A DNA stretch of 64,000 bases from Xenopus tropicalis (GCF_000004195.4 NC_030683.2:48931358-48995357), one strand, 5' to 3'; positions 1-10,643 are shown, counted from the first letter of the stretch. Notes: generated from the sequence alone by a model not told the origin. Numbers and translations are program-made.

Positions 1-320
1 GAACACTGCAGCGCACAAAATCGTGGTACAGGCAATGGTTAAACAAAATTGTAGTCAAAGACAGGCAAGAAGTCACATCAGGCTGAGTGCTTTCAAGGTC
101 AGAAGTCAGACAGAGAGTCAAAAACCAGAGGATCAGAACTATAACAAGGGCAGGAACTGTATATACAAAACCAGCTTGGGAAATACTGGGCCTTAAATTT
201 CAAATCTGCCCTCCAGACTTGTGCCTTTCAAGGATTAGCGCCAAAGTACCCATGTGCAAGGAAGGCAGGGGACTAGTGCGCCGAGAGGTCAGAGCACGCA
301 CCAGTCCCCTGGAGCACTTT
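1..320. repeat. Purine-rich interspersed repeat, copy 1
   Basis: The segment is dominated by short purine-rich words such as AGGTCAGAAGTCAGA, CAGGCAAG and GGCAGGAAC, ending near a CAGTCCCCTGGAGC stretch. The same vocabulary and order recur at 5290-5700, 29219-29480 and 31638-32060, so this is an interspersed repeat. No terminal inverted repeats, reverse transcriptase or poly-A tail are visible, so I leave the class open. The copy is cut by the window edge. An ATG-initiated frame at 87-575 crosses it but has no recognisable domain. Confidence 0.5.
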
Positions 321-1158
321 ATAAGTGAACTTTTGAACAATGCATTTCCCAGTATTGAGGGGCTTTACAACATATTACAGTATTTGTATATATATATGAA
401 TAAATGGAGTATTTGCAACAGTTTGAACATCTCTGAAGTTTTAAAGTCAATTCTATTGCCTTACAGCATGGTTAAGTTTCCAATACAATGCCACAAGAAT
501 TCCTCTGTTTATTCATTACTTTTATTCTACATTTGTGCTAATGATTTCCCCTGCACCCTTGTGAGAATACTGTAAACTGTAACTGTAAAAACATGCACTG
601 TTTGGTTTCTGAAGGCTGCTGCTGTCACTGACTTACAAAGCCAGTCCTCAAGAGGCACCAGTAGTAAATGATTCAAAGCTTATTCTCATGGAACCAGTTC
701 ATTTGCACAGAAGGATGTGTCAGAATGGCAGTGCATTGATTGATCCAGTTGTAGAATGATGATATACTTCAATTATTAACTTATAAAATACATGACAAAA
801 GCTTTTCACACCTAGACTAGGACTCCCCATGTTTATGCGTAACTTCCAGATATTCCCACATAACTACAATATGAACAGCGATTAAAGCAGGATTACTGGT
901 TAATAATTTAAAAGTGATGTGTGAATAATTACTACATATTCATAATACTAATATGCATTCTGATAAAAAAATAAGTGCTTTAACCAAATACAGTAAGATA
1001 TATGTTGGCAGATCAAAAATATACATCAGAATAGGGCCAGATCTAGCAAGTATGGTAGCTCACTGAACACAGACATGACAGGAGTCTGTAGCTTAATCAT
1101 AAAATCTGTCTGTAATGCCTATAACCAATGAATAGCTACCAAATATCTCCTGAGAAAA
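321..1158. other. AT-rich sequence, no gene seen
   Basis: Unremarkable AT-rich DNA with a short TA run near 386-397. No coding region, RNA gene or complete repeat element is recognised. Confidence 0.5.
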
Positions 1159-1435
1159 GGGGCATATTTATGATGCTGTGTAAAAAACGGCGAGAAAATT
1201 CGTCACACATTGCCAGGCTTTACCGTGTAAAAACGGCGTAAAAACAGCATAAAACCGGTGTAAGATCGGCATAAAAGGGCGCAATTTTTTACACGTTTTT
1301 TCTTCCACCAGAACTTATGGAAAATAACGGCGTAATATCCAGCGTTCAGACGGCGATCTTTTCCATTTATTTTACACAGCTTCTTACTCCATTTTTTTGG
1401 TGAATTCGTTTTACACAGCATAATAAATACGCCCC
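1159..1435. mobile_element. MITE, GGGGCATATTTAT...TGTGTAAAA family, copy 1
   Basis: The ends form a terminal inverted repeat. The left end reads GGGGCATATTTATGATGCTG then TGTAAAA; the reverse complement of the right end reads GGGGCGTATTTATTATGCTG then TGTAAAA. The interior is non-coding and full of short dyads built on GTGTAAAA and GGCGTAAAA. There is no clear target duplication beside this copy. A second copy with the same ends lies at 15711-15876. Size and structure fit a non-autonomous DNA transposon. Confidence 0.8.
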
Positions 1436-2454
1436 AGAGTCCCCCTTGGGTTACCAAGGATATTAAGGTGTTAATGAATAGGAAAAAGGTGGCCTTTAGG
1501 AGTGGTGATATGGAATAGAAGAGAAATGTGCAGAAAAAAAATGACAGTAAAGATTAAGGAAGGGAAGGAGATTCATAGGAAAAATCTTGAGTTGAAACTT
1601 GCATAAGAACATAAAGGAAGTTTGAAGAGGTATGAGTACCATTACTGGCCACAAAATTGGTCAGATGCTGGAGGGTAGTCTTGATAAGGTAAATGTGTTA
1701 AATTAGTTTTTATCACATTTTTATCAACATCTTGTTGTTGTAACCAACTCCTGTTATGTATTTACTATGTCCTTCACCAATTATCTTTCATCTCGGAACT
1801 TTCCCCTATTGGGAATGGACAGTTCTTCTGGGGATACAATTTAAATTATAAGAAGAGAGAATGTTTGGAGGGAATTCCCTAGCATTTGCCCAGGCAAGTC
1901 TATGGGACCTTATAAGTTCTAGGATGTTTAAAGGAGAATGCAAGTCAAAATTTAAAAAGCATACTGCCCAATAGTCCTCCTATTGTTTAGTAAAAACGCC
2001 ACACTTTTGGCTCACCTAATCAAATATTTACTCAGTCACACTTACTCACATTTTCTATCTGTTTTCTTGAACAGGCAGCCATCTTTAAAAAGGTATTCTG
2101 CCTTCCTTTCCTTCCTTGCTTCATACTGCACCTGTGTTTCATTCCCTCTGCCCCCTCCCCCCCTCTGGCAGATCCGCTTCTGATTGGCTGGTGGGCATGT
2201 GTAGCTCAGAACAGGAGACAGGATCAAGTAACGCACATGTGCATTTCTACTGATGGCTGCCGCTGGCAGCCTACAGGAAGGGGAGAGAGATTTCAGTGAT
2301 GTTACTGTAGGCTTCACACTGCTGTAGGCTGCCAGCACCATATCTCAGAGAAGCAAGCAGGGATCTGGGAATTTAGATATGCAGTAAGTACTTAAAAAGA
2401 ATGCCGTTAGTCTTACTTTTAATTTATATTAACCTTTCCTTGTCCTTTAAGGAT
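1436..2454. other. Non-coding segment with a pyrimidine tract and a hairpin
   Basis: The stretch contains a C/T-rich tract (2100-2166), an inverted CCAAT box (GATTGG, about 2181-2186) and a hairpin described separately. These could be pieces of an old repeat or a weak promoter-like cluster. No exon or transcript start can be supported. Confidence 0.35.
2262..2336. repeat. 15-bp perfect inverted repeat (hairpin)
   Basis: GCTGGCAGCCTACAG at 2262-2276 is the exact reverse complement of CTGTAGGCTGCCAGC at 2322-2336, separated by about 45 bases. A further partial copy of the arm (CTGTAGGCT) sits at about 2305. The arms are GC-richer than the surroundings. It could be the end of a small DNA transposon or a transcribed hairpin; nothing in the sequence decides between them. 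Confidence 0.6.
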
Positions 2455-2540
2455 TGTGCTATTTAACTGAGTAAGTTTTTTAACTTTATTTTTAACTTAA
2501 GTCTGATTACTATGATTGTACCTGTGCTCTGGAAAACATT
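2455..2540 (+). pseudogene. LINE reverse-transcriptase remnant, upstream piece
   Basis: The last codons before the inserted element at 2541 read NLSLITMIVPVLWKT. They continue in the same frame at 3588 with LCLVPFPKTNHPTNLNDC. This is the spacer and finger region just before RT block 1 in jockey/L2-type LINEs, where an LWK...PIPK-type motif precedes NDYRPVALT. Joining the two sides at a single ATT gives an uninterrupted reading, so this is one LINE copy split by a later insertion. The upstream limit is unclear because the sequence decays into AT-rich DNA before about 2455. Confidence 0.75.
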
Positions 2541-3584
2541 GGGCCTGATTCACTAAAGAGCGATAAAACGTGCGCTAAAATTTTTACCGCGGCTTAATTT
2601 TGGCGATTTTTCGCACGATTCACTATAAGCATACTTGCGCTTTTTTACGCGCGATATTGCATGCATTATTTAACTTGCGAAGACTATTTCAATGCGGTAT
2701 TTGCTGGTACATGTGCTAAATTACATATGAATGGTAGCTTAGAAATAGTGTATAAAAATTGTTGCCGCATATAAATGGTGTATATAAATATTAGCCACAT
2801 ATAAATGGTAGCATATAAATGGTATCATATAAATAGTAGATGCTTATAAATAGTAGCCACTAGTGATGAGCAAATGTGTTCTGGTTATCTTTAGTGAAAA
2901 ATTAGCAAATCTTTCGAAAGATCCACGAAATGGCAAAAATGTTGTGCGGGCAAAAAAATTGTTGCCCGTGAATGTTGCGTGGCGAATTTTTTCATGCGTT
3001 TTGCCATTGGCGGATTGTTTTGCGAAACGCATGAAAAAATCCGCCGCGAAAAAATTCAACGCACGTCCAAAAATTTGCTGCGAATCCATGCCTGGCGAAA
3101 CATTTCATCACTTATAGCCAAATATAAATAGTCGCACAAATGAATGCACGCCATGTTAGCCATACACGCCAATACTTGCAGAAAATTACTGTATTAAAAA
3201 TGAACATTTCGCTGCAAACTGGCGGCTGCGACACTCTAGGGGAAACACATACTTGAATAAGTAACACTGTAAGTCCATATTTTATTGCAAAAAATCATTT
3301 ACTGTACTTTTGTATAATTTTTCGCCTGCCTGTAGTAGGTGTTAATTTTCGCATAGCCGGATGCGATATTTAGCGCGCAAAAGTTATAGTGAATCATGCG
3401 ATCGTATTCTTTTCAGCGCGGAAATTAACGCATGCGGTAAAACTAGTGCGAGAAATAACCCATGCGAAAATGGCGATTTTTCGCACGCGATAATACTATG
3501 GTGAATCGCGCGCAAATTATTTTGCGTTTTTTTAACGCAAAAAAGGGTGCGATAATTTTTATCGCACTTTAGTGAATCAGGCCC
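2541..3584. mobile_element. Harbinger-like non-autonomous element inserted in a LINE
   Basis: The ends are inverted repeats: GGGCCTGATTCACTAAAG on the left and its reverse complement CTTTAGTGAATCAGGCCC on the right. ATT flanks both sides (2538-2540 and 3585-3587), giving a 3-bp target duplication inside the LINE reading frame. The outer 150 bp on each side are rich in TTTTTCGCACG and GCGATAAAA words. The middle has degenerate tandem CATATAAATGGTA units (about 2740-2860). The ends resemble those of the transposase-bearing Harbinger element at 10674-11528, which has the complementary AAT duplication. There is no transposase inside. A second MITE (2863-3111) is nested in it. Confidence 0.85.
2863..3111. 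mobile_element. GTGATGAGCGAAT-family MITE, nested copy
   Basis: The left end GTGATGAGCAAATG follows a TA dinucleotide (2861-2862). The right end CATTTCATCAC (to 3111) is followed by TTA. The interior contains the arm words CCATGCCTGGCG and AAATTTGCTGCGAATCC shared with the other copies. It sits inside the element at 2541-3584 and so is younger than it. The TA target suggests Tc1/mariner-type mobilisation; this is inferred from the target, not from a transposase. Confidence 0.8.
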
Positions 3585-3587
3585 ATT

Positions 3588-4545
3588 GTGTCTTGTTCCT
3601 TTTCCAAAGACTAACCACCCTACTAACCTTAATGATTGCAGACCTATAGTATTGACTTCACATATTATGAAAGCATTGGAACAATTGGTTTTCAATCAAC
3701 TTTGGCCGGTAGTTGAGTCATTCATTTATTCCTTATCATTTGCTTATCAGCTCATAATTGGAGTGGAGGAAACTATTGTTTTTTTTTACACCCTAATTTT
3801 CTTGGCCAAAACTTTTATGTATGCAAGTTGACACTTTGTTACTTGCTTGGACTGCAGGGTGTTGTGTTGGATACTGCAGCCTGCAATATTGGAATACCAC
3901 AGGGGAATGTTATGTCTCCACTTTTTACCTCTGATTTTAGATACTGCCCACAACTGTACCATCTACAAAAGTTCTCAGATAATGAATGCGGCTGGTATCA
4001 GAAGGGGACAGCACGTAGAATATAGGAGAGTGAGAGATAGTTTTGTAGAGTGTTGTGAGAAAAATGATTTACATTAACTGAATGTGGCTAAAACGAAGAA
4101 GTTACCATTTTAGAAAGATGTGAACAGGTTTAGAACTGGTCTGTATCAGAGGGACCAAAGTGGATATTGCTGAGGAATATTAATATCTGGGTGTGTTTAC
4201 TAACAAATTGATGGATTGAACTGAAATACTTAGATGTTTTATTTAAAAGGTATAAACTGGCTATTCTGAAAAGATTGAGATCCTTTAATGTTTGTAACAC
4301 AATGTCCTGATGTTTTATCATTTGGTGGTGGATAGTGTTATTTTTTATGGTGTAGTGTACTACGGTAGTAGTTTGAAGGCAGCTAATGTAAATAGACATA
4401 AGTTAATTAAGAAAGCAGGCTCTGTATTGGGAATGAAATTGGAGACCTTAGAGGTGTCAGAGAGGAGGATGCTGCCTAAATCAATGAGCCTTTTGGATAA
4501 TGATTCTGATCCCTTACATGAAACACTATTGAAGTACTTTTAGCT
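3588..4545 (+). pseudogene. L2/jockey-like LINE reverse transcriptase remnant
   Basis: The translation, read across several frameshifts, shows ordered pieces of a non-LTR reverse transcriptase. The finger region NDCRPIVLTSHIMKALE is near 3630-3680. The IPQG...SPL block lies at about 3892-3925, followed by a degraded active-site block LQKFSDN at about 3963-3984, where families of this kind have FADD or FSDD. Downstream comes YRRVRDSFVECCEKNDLH with LNVAKTKK at about 4020-4100. The C-terminal KLIKKAGSVLGMK and LDNDSDPLH words lie at 4400-4525. The palm segment with the first catalytic Asp is missing, apparently deleted near 3830. It is a dead relic of an enzyme that copies LINE RNA at a nicked chromosomal target. 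The class call comes from motif similarity only. Confidence 0.85.
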
Positions 4546-4697
4546 ATAAGTTAAAACCACCTAGGTGTACTATAAAACATTACAGGAAATCATTTTTATC
4601 AGCAGCATTGTTTGCACTGATCAGGTCAGATTGTTGAGTTGTAATTATTTTTAATACATTGTTGTAAAGCTGACGTAACTTCCTTTGGGATTTATCA
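4546..4697 (+). mobile_element. LINE 3' untranslated end
   Basis: The sequence TACATTGTTGTAAAGCTGA followed by TTCCTTTGGGATTTATCA resembles the 3' end of L2/jockey-type LINEs in fish and frogs, which typically ends in a TTCC...GGGAT...AATAAAGT-like motif and a short tandem tail. It follows the RT remnant on the same strand and runs directly into the ATCT-rich tail. Confidence 0.65.
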
Positions 4698-4797
4698 CTT
4701 TTTATCTCTCTATCATCTATCTCTCATTTATCTCTCTCTCTTTCTCATCTATCTCTCCCTCTCTCATCTATCTCTCCCTCTCTCATCTCTCTCTATT
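4698..4797. repeat. (ATCT)n/(TCTC)n microsatellite at the LINE tail
   Basis: About 100 bp of degenerate TATCTCTC, CATCTATC and CCCTCTCT units immediately follow the LINE 3' end. LINEs of this type end in short tandem units rather than poly-A, so the array probably grew from the retrotransposon tail. Confidence 0.8.
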
Positions 4798-5289
4798 TCT
4801 TACATTCCCCAGGCTCTAATTCCTAAAACAATGTTGCAAGCCAGCTGATAAAAGCTGATTAAAAGACCTTGGGGCGACCTGACAAAGAGTCAAAGAAGCA
4901 TAGAACAGAAAGTAATAAACTAACACTGCTTTTTATTTCTATTACATTTATAAATAACATTAAAACCTTTGATTATATTTAATGAACATATATTGGAACA
5001 TTGTTTAGAATTTAGAACTGTATATAGTGGTATTTCAGCAGGAATGGATTGGCAGTGAATCTCTGCGTTTCACCATTGGCACACAATTTTTTTGACATGC
5101 AACATTTTTTCTTTTCTTGCTGCACTTCATTTTTGCCGGTTTACAAATTTTTCTCAGTTTTGCAGTTCTTTTCAAAGGTTTGCTTTTTTTTACTTTCTAA
5201 ATTTGAATTATTTGACTTCTCTTACCTCTTTCCAGCTTTAAAATAGGTGTCACTAGCACTTGTAGCCTAAAAACTACTGATCGGCAAGT
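4798..5289. other. AT-rich sequence, no gene seen
   Basis: Contains T-rich stretches, notably 5080-5230, whose apparent frames encode only low-complexity Phe/Leu/Ser strings. No element or gene is recognised. Confidence 0.45.
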
Positions 5290-5700
5290 TAAACTTGTCA
5301 GGCTTACCGGAATTCCAGCGGAGAAGGAGTCCATCAAGCTGAAGGTGACGACTAGATCACACAACACAATCCCACATGAGGAGGCAGAAAATGAAGTCCA
5401 ACAGATTTGGGTCAGAAGCAGGCAGTGTACATTCAGTAGTCAGGAATCAGGCAGCAAAGACTTGTAGTCAGAAGGCAGGCAGAAGGTCAAGTGAACCAAT
5501 CCCAGATAACCAGACACAGAACAGAATGTTAAAATTCCTTAAATAGTGTCAAATTTGGCTCCACAAATGATGCAATGCAATGTGATGGAACGTTGTGCGC
5601 CAGGATCGGTCAACTAAACATGTACACGCGCACAATGACAAACCAGTGAGACTGTGACAACAACGTGCAGAATTGGAGCAACAACAGTCAGTATTCTTAC
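5290..5700. repeat. Purine-rich interspersed repeat, copy 2
   Basis: Shares its vocabulary with copies 1, 3 and 4: GGGTCAGAAGCAGGCAG, TAGTCAGGAATCAGGCAG and AGTCAGAAGGCAGGCAG, then ATAACCAGACACAGAACAG. Unlike the neighbours it includes CpG-containing stretches such as GTTGTGCGCCAGGATCGG near 5594. Neither an ORF nor terminal repeats could be defined. Confidence 0.5.
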
Positions 5701-5870
5701 ACCCATATTCTTGTTACTTTTTATTACTTATCTTTCTAATTAGACTCCTATTTATATTTCACTGTCTCATTCAAACCACTGACTAGTTAATGGGGTAAAT
5801 CAAACCTAGAAACCAGATAGCTGCTGAATTTTCAAAATGGAGAGCTATTTCATTGTCTAAGAATGTCATT
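5701..5870. repeat. Fragment of a frog interspersed repeat
   Basis: GAAACCAGATAGCTGCTGAA followed by TTTTCAAAATGGAGAGCT resembles the middle of a TTAA-type repeat related to the one at 40043-40472. Only part of the unit is present and no ends are seen, so the assignment is tentative. Confidence 0.35.
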
Positions 5871-5991
5871 GTCTTCATAAAAAGTTAATTGACAGAGGCA
5901 AGCATACCAGTTTAGTGCAGGAAAACAAAAAACATGCCTATCCCTTAATTAATACAAAGGGCAAAAAGTATGTTCAACAAAAGCCCTGTTC

Positions 5992-7480
5992 ATAGTTACA
6001 TAGCTACATAGGGTTGAAAAAATGACCACAGTCCATCAAGTTCAACCCCAAGTAAACCTATACTTACCAATCTATACACTCACTTGCACAAATTATATAT
6101 ACAAACATTAATACTAACTGTAGATATTAGTATCACAATAGCCTTGGATACTATGCTTGTTCAAGAACTCATCCAGGCCCCTCTTAAAGGCATTAACATA
6201 ATCTGCCATTACAACATCACTAGGAAGGGCATTCACCTACACCTACAGTTTGCTGCCCAGTTTTCCAATTTTGTCAAATCACTCTGCAAAGCAGCAGCAT
6301 CCTGCATGGAACTTATAGTTTTGCACAATTTAGTGTTGTCAGCAAAAAATAGAAACAGTACTGTCTATGCCCACCTCCAGGTCATTAATAAAATAAGTTA
6401 AAAAGCAAGGGACCAAGGACTGACCCCTGCGGTACTCCACTAACCACACTGGTCCAATTAGAAAATGTTCCATTTACCACCACTCTTTGTAATCTATCCT
6501 TCAGCCAGTTCTCTATCCAATTACAAATATTATGTTCTAGGCCAATATTCTTTAATTTGATTATTAACCTTCTGTGAGGTACTGTATCAAACGCTTTAGC
6601 AAAGTCCAAGTAGATGACATCCACTGCCATTCCAGCATCGAGGTTCCTGCTCACCTCCTCATAAAAGGCGACTAAATTAGTCTGGCAAGATCTGTTACAC
6701 ATAAAACCATGCTGGTACAAACTTATAGTATTGTAAACTGTTCAAGTCTCTTGAGTGAGCCTCCTGAGTGACCCATGCGTCAGTAGCTAAATTACTAGCA
6801 CTGGGTATATTAAAAGGGAAGCCTTCATTAGCTGGCTCCTCAGATGTATAGACAGATGAAAAATAAGAGTTCAAAATGTCTGCCTTTTCCCTGTTCTCAT
6901 CAACCAACTTACCCCCCCATGATAATAAAGTTCCCACCCCTTCTTGCTTCATTTTTTTACTATTCACATAATTAAAAAATAATTTTAGATTCTTTTTACT
7001 CCTAGCTGCAATATCCCTTTCCATCTCTATTTTAGCTTGCCTGATAGCTTTTTTGCATGCTTTATTTGCTTCCTTGTACCTGATGAAAGTTTCTGCTGTC
7101 CCAGCTAATGTGAATGCTTTAAAGGCACGTTTTTTCTTACCAACCTCGACACTAACACTTTTATTCAGTCATAAAGGTTTTACTTTCCAATACCTCTCCT
7201 TGCTTACAAGGGAATATACTGTTGTGTATACCTGCAAAGCAATGTTTTAAAGATGTTCCATTTTCCTTCTGTGTCTAACCCCATGAAAAGCCTTTCCCAG
7301 TTGACACATTGCAGAGATGCCCTTATACTGGCAAAGTCTGCATGTCTACAATTAAGCGTTTTAGTTAATCCCTTATAGAGCTGTATCTGCAGCATTATAT
7401 CAAAGGAGACCATGTTGTGATCACTGGTCCCTAAATGCTCATCCTCACAAATGTTAGAGATGAGTTCATTAAATTAATGT
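5992..7480 (-). mobile_element. CR1-like LINE, 5'-truncated and internally deleted
   Basis: Read on the minus strand, the element runs from the end of the endonuclease domain (about 7475), through the linker and reverse transcriptase, to a 3' untranslated region. It ends at tandem ATGTAGCTATGTAACTATG tail units (5992-6013). The 3' segment at 6004-6180 recurs at 46711-46885, and its TCTATACACTCAC stretch recurs in the minisatellite at 25800-27815. CR1-clade LINEs are usually 5'-truncated and end in short tandem repeats, as seen here. Confidence 0.9.
6300..7475 (-). pseudogene. Broken CR1 endonuclease/reverse transcriptase ORF
   Basis: Ordered minus-strand blocks can be read. NCRHADFASIRASLQCVNW (about 7350-7290) belongs to the endonuclease-to-linker region. 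KKNLKLFFNYVNSKK and KLVDENREKADILNSYFSS (about 6990-6850) are linker to pre-RT. After AWVTQE the sequence jumps to [10 protein letters not shown], so RT blocks 1-3 are deleted. The palm follows: [13 protein letters not shown] (about 6620-6580), carrying a catalytic Asp, then [15 protein letters not shown] further piece near 6345-6320 reads FADN where FADD is expected. The ORF is split by frameshifts and lacks two segments, so it cannot make active enzyme. Confidence 0.88.
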
Positions 7481-8594
7481 TAAAAAAGGGGAGGGTATAC
7501 TGCCCCTTTAAAGATGAACTTCCATGGGTTAATCCTGAGTAACTGAGGCTTTAAGACTTGTTCCTAAGCTACACACTCTGTTCAGAACATGATCAAATCG
7601 TAATTATGTGTCTGCTGCCAAAGAATAAGTTCTTAAGTTTACTGCTTGTCTCATACACTGATACACTTCAATCGTGCATGGTTGTTGAACCCTGAAACTG
7701 TACTCTGAGATTCTGCAGCCAAGCACAGTAGAAAAGAAAATGTAACATTAGGTTCAACAGATAATGGGCCATAGATTCCATATCTAAGCATGGTCTGTCA
7801 TGAGGTTTTAGTACTAATTTACTTAATGGGAATACATCAAAAGCCTGTATACAATTACTAGATTACTAATTGAGGGTTATATGTAGGGAATTAATTGGCT
7901 TTGTAAAACCCAGCAAGCAATCCACAGTTTCTATAATTCTGTAAGTAGTAGTGCTGCTTAAAAACGGAATACTGACACCTGCCTATGGAACTCCTATCTG
8001 ACACGCTGACACTTTCCAAACCGCTAATCAAAGGCATTCTGGGAATTGTAGTTTGGGCACCAGCTGCTGCAGCTGCATGGTATTATGGATTATCATTCAA
8101 ACATTATATAGGCACTTGGAGAACACTTTGGTTAGATGCCATTTAGTAAAGTAAGGAAAAGACCAATACAGGAGATGTGTTTGTATTTAATAAATCATTA
8201 AGTTACGGAGTTTAGAAAAAATAGATCCTGTATAAAAGAGACAATTAACCAATTAAAAAAGGAACGCAACATATATACATTAAGCTTTAGATAAGCCTTT
8301 TGTAGCAGAAAAGCCTGCCAAACCATAAGGTTTTAAAATATCAGTACCATCAATTGTGAGAAATATCAAAACAACAGATATTTTCAAACAGACATGGCAA
8401 AATATTACCTTCAGGATCCTTAGTAGAAATTTGCATTTCAAAAAATAAAACCCGTTTGTCTACAAATAGCAAATTATCGGAGGCTAGTTGCACATGGATA
8501 TATGCACAGCCCTGTAGACATGGGCAGAGGACAAACTGTACACAAACACTTTCCTGGACATGCTGATTTGCATATGCTAAGTGACTGACACTTA
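7481..8594. other. Non-coding sequence, no gene seen
   Basis: AT-rich DNA. A GCATTCTGGGAATTGTAGTT stretch near 8034 is listed separately. No exon, complete element or RNA gene is recognised. Confidence 0.4.
8034..8052 (-). promoter_or_regulatory. ZNF143-like motif (SBS type) in probable repeat DNA
   Basis: The minus strand reads ACTACAATTCCCAGAATGC, which matches the well-known ZNF143/Staf-type sequence built on ACTACAATTCCCAG. The same words occur widely in vertebrate DNA transposons, and there is no gene start nearby. I see a sequence match, not evidence for function. Confidence 0.35.
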
Positions 8595-9143
8595 GGGGCA
8601 CATTTATGCGTCCGAATGCGTTTTTTTTCGTAATGATCGGTATTTTGCGATTTTTCGGAAAATTGTCGCGACTTTTTCGTAGCCGTTACGACTGTTTCAC
8701 AAAATGTTTCGACTTTTTCATAGCGTTACGACTTGCGCGAAAAGTTGCGACTTTTTCGCAGCTTTCGCGCCGAGTACGAAAGATTCGGATTAATTCAAGC
8801 TTCAGTATGGTGACTTTTCTTGGGCCAGGTTGGAGCTGCAGAGTGCCATTGAGTCCTATGGGAGGCTTCCAAAATCATGCAAAGTCTGAAAGTTTTGCCC
8901 GCAGTTTACGAGCGCTCAATACGAAAAAGTTGCGACAAGATACGAACATATCGTAACGGCTACGAAAAAGTTGCAACTTTTCGCGCAAGTCGTAATGGTT
9001 ACGAAAAAGTTGCGTCAATTTACGAAAAGTCGTAATGGCGACGAAAAAAATCGCAAAAAATACGAAAAAGTCGCAAAATGTTCGTTTTCCAATCGGAATT
9101 TTTCCAATTCGGATTCGAATTCGTGTCTTAGTAAATCAGCCCC
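8595..9143. mobile_element. CpG-rich hairpin MITE, TTTTCG/GTTGCGAC family, copy 1
   Basis: The left end GGGGCACATTTATGCGTCCG pairs with the right end TTAGTAAATCAGCCCC. TA lies on each side (8593-8594 and 9144-9145). The arms carry many copies of GTTGCGAC, TTTTTCGTA and GTTACGAC in inverted order and could fold into a long hairpin. The unpaired centre (about 8800-8890) reads TTGGGCCAGGTTGGAGCTGC and is almost identical to the centre of the copy at 12657-13085. The element is strikingly CpG-rich against a CpG-poor background. ORFs over it are by-products of the repetitive arms. Confidence 0.85.
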
Positions 9144-9145
9144 TA

Positions 9146-10577
9146 AGTTCAGAGTTTGTGCTCTCACTATTGTTAATGGGCTGTGCCTATTGTAGCCTAG
9201 TGAGGATGCATGTGTTTCATAATTTAGTATAATTAATTACCTATAATTATTCACGTTTTGAAACATATTGTTTGTAGAGTAATAATAATCTAAGAATTCT
9301 TTAGGTTATTTAGAAAATTTGTTAGTTTGTTTCTGAATTGTTTGTGAAGTGGAGGTTAAAGATTTTTACAAACATTTGACTATTGTATCATAATGTTTAA
9401 ATATAAAGATAGTGTTTGAATATATCTTAATAGCTTATCTTACATGCATGGTTTTCTTTCCTGTATTTATGGGATGCACCACTGGATTCAGGATAACGTG
9501 GTGAGAGGGATAGGAAAACACAGTTTAGCTCATTGCAAGATATAGAAGAAAGCATTACCGTGATTTAGCTTAGTGTTTGTTCTATGATGATTACAATTTC
9601 CTTACTACTCAGCCTTCTTACCACTTATCAAGAATATTGGCTAACCAATTACAATCCTGTAAAATAAAGCACTACTATAAAGCTTTGGTCCTCCCCTTTT
9701 GTCTAACTGGTATAATCCCTTGTGCACCTTCTCTGAAGTTGCATGAATAATTCCCAGCATGCTTTATTTTAGCAACTGGCAATATAGCAGCTCCTAATAA
9801 GAATTGACATAAGGCAGGTGTCAGTGTCCCTTTAAGTAAAATGTGTAAATATGTATACAGCTCACAAAAAGAAGTGACTTCCAGGTGGAAACAGGTGGAA
9901 CTTTTGCTGTGTGGTTGTTTAGGGGTCACTGATCTAGGTAACCAAAACACAGATTAACTGTGAGGCCCCAATTTTATGAAAACCACAAATAAAAAAAAAT
10001 TAAACCAAATGCAATTTATCTTGGAATTCTGCTGCCTACAGAAGGCCGATTCTGGCTCTCTTTCTATTGAGGCAGTATTCCCGATAAAACCCAAGCACTT
10101 GGCTCTCTTGCAATGGACCTTGGCAAGAGGGAGTGGCATTGCTAGGGGAGAATTACAGTTTTAACAAATTTGGCTCTGAATGTTACCTGCCTTTTGCAAA
10201 CTGCCATCTGAGGCTAGGTTTTCACTTTGCATAATTTCAGCCACCCTAGACCTGGCGGTTAGCTCCAGGGTACCCACAATGGTTTGCCTCAACAGGAACA
10301 CCAGACTTGCCTTAAATGAATTAGATCTAAACACTGCTTTGCATTCATGCTCCAGAAGTGACACACCGCAGCTATAAAAATTTTTAAAATACAATATGTA
10401 GGAAAAAGCTTATATTGACTTAAGTACCTTAATGAATTGCATTAATATGCATTCTGCATTGAGTTAATTTTAAAGCACCCACACTTACAAGTGCATTAGT
10501 GAATTACCCCTATTAAAGTAAAGTATGGTGCAAAATATTTGAGACCCAGGAACTACTTCTTAGTAGCCTACCCAGTA
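9146..10577. other. Non-coding sequence, no gene seen
   Basis: Includes TTCCCAGCATGC near 9750 and TCCCTTTAAG near 9828, both typical of ends of small frog DNA transposons, but no partner end was found for either. No coding signal. Confidence 0.4.
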
Positions 10578-10643
10578 GTGATCATTGAATCTGTCCCGTT
10601 ACACAGGAAAATTCACGAAACTGCTGAAAATTACACTCATTAC
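10578..10643. mobile_element. Very short GTGATGAGCGAAT-family MITE
   Basis: After a TA at 10576-10577 the sequence reads GTGATCATTGAATCTGTCCC. About 40 bases later it ends in ACACTCATTAC, which resembles the right ends of the copies at 20175 and 45927. At about 66 bp it would be the smallest copy in the window, an internal-deletion derivative. The TA on the right has become AA. Confidence 0.55.

Noticed and set aside
87..575. 162-residue frame
   Set aside because: It crosses from a purine-rich repeat into AT-rich DNA, has no domain and no coding-type composition.
2140..2200. Promoter-like cluster (C-rich tract plus inverted CCAAT)
   Set aside because: No TATA box or initiator in a sensible position, no downstream exon, and the area looks repeat-derived.
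6084..6401. Plus-strand 105-residue frame
   Set aside because: It is antisense to the CR1 3' end and RT remnant, where the minus strand carries the recognisable motifs.
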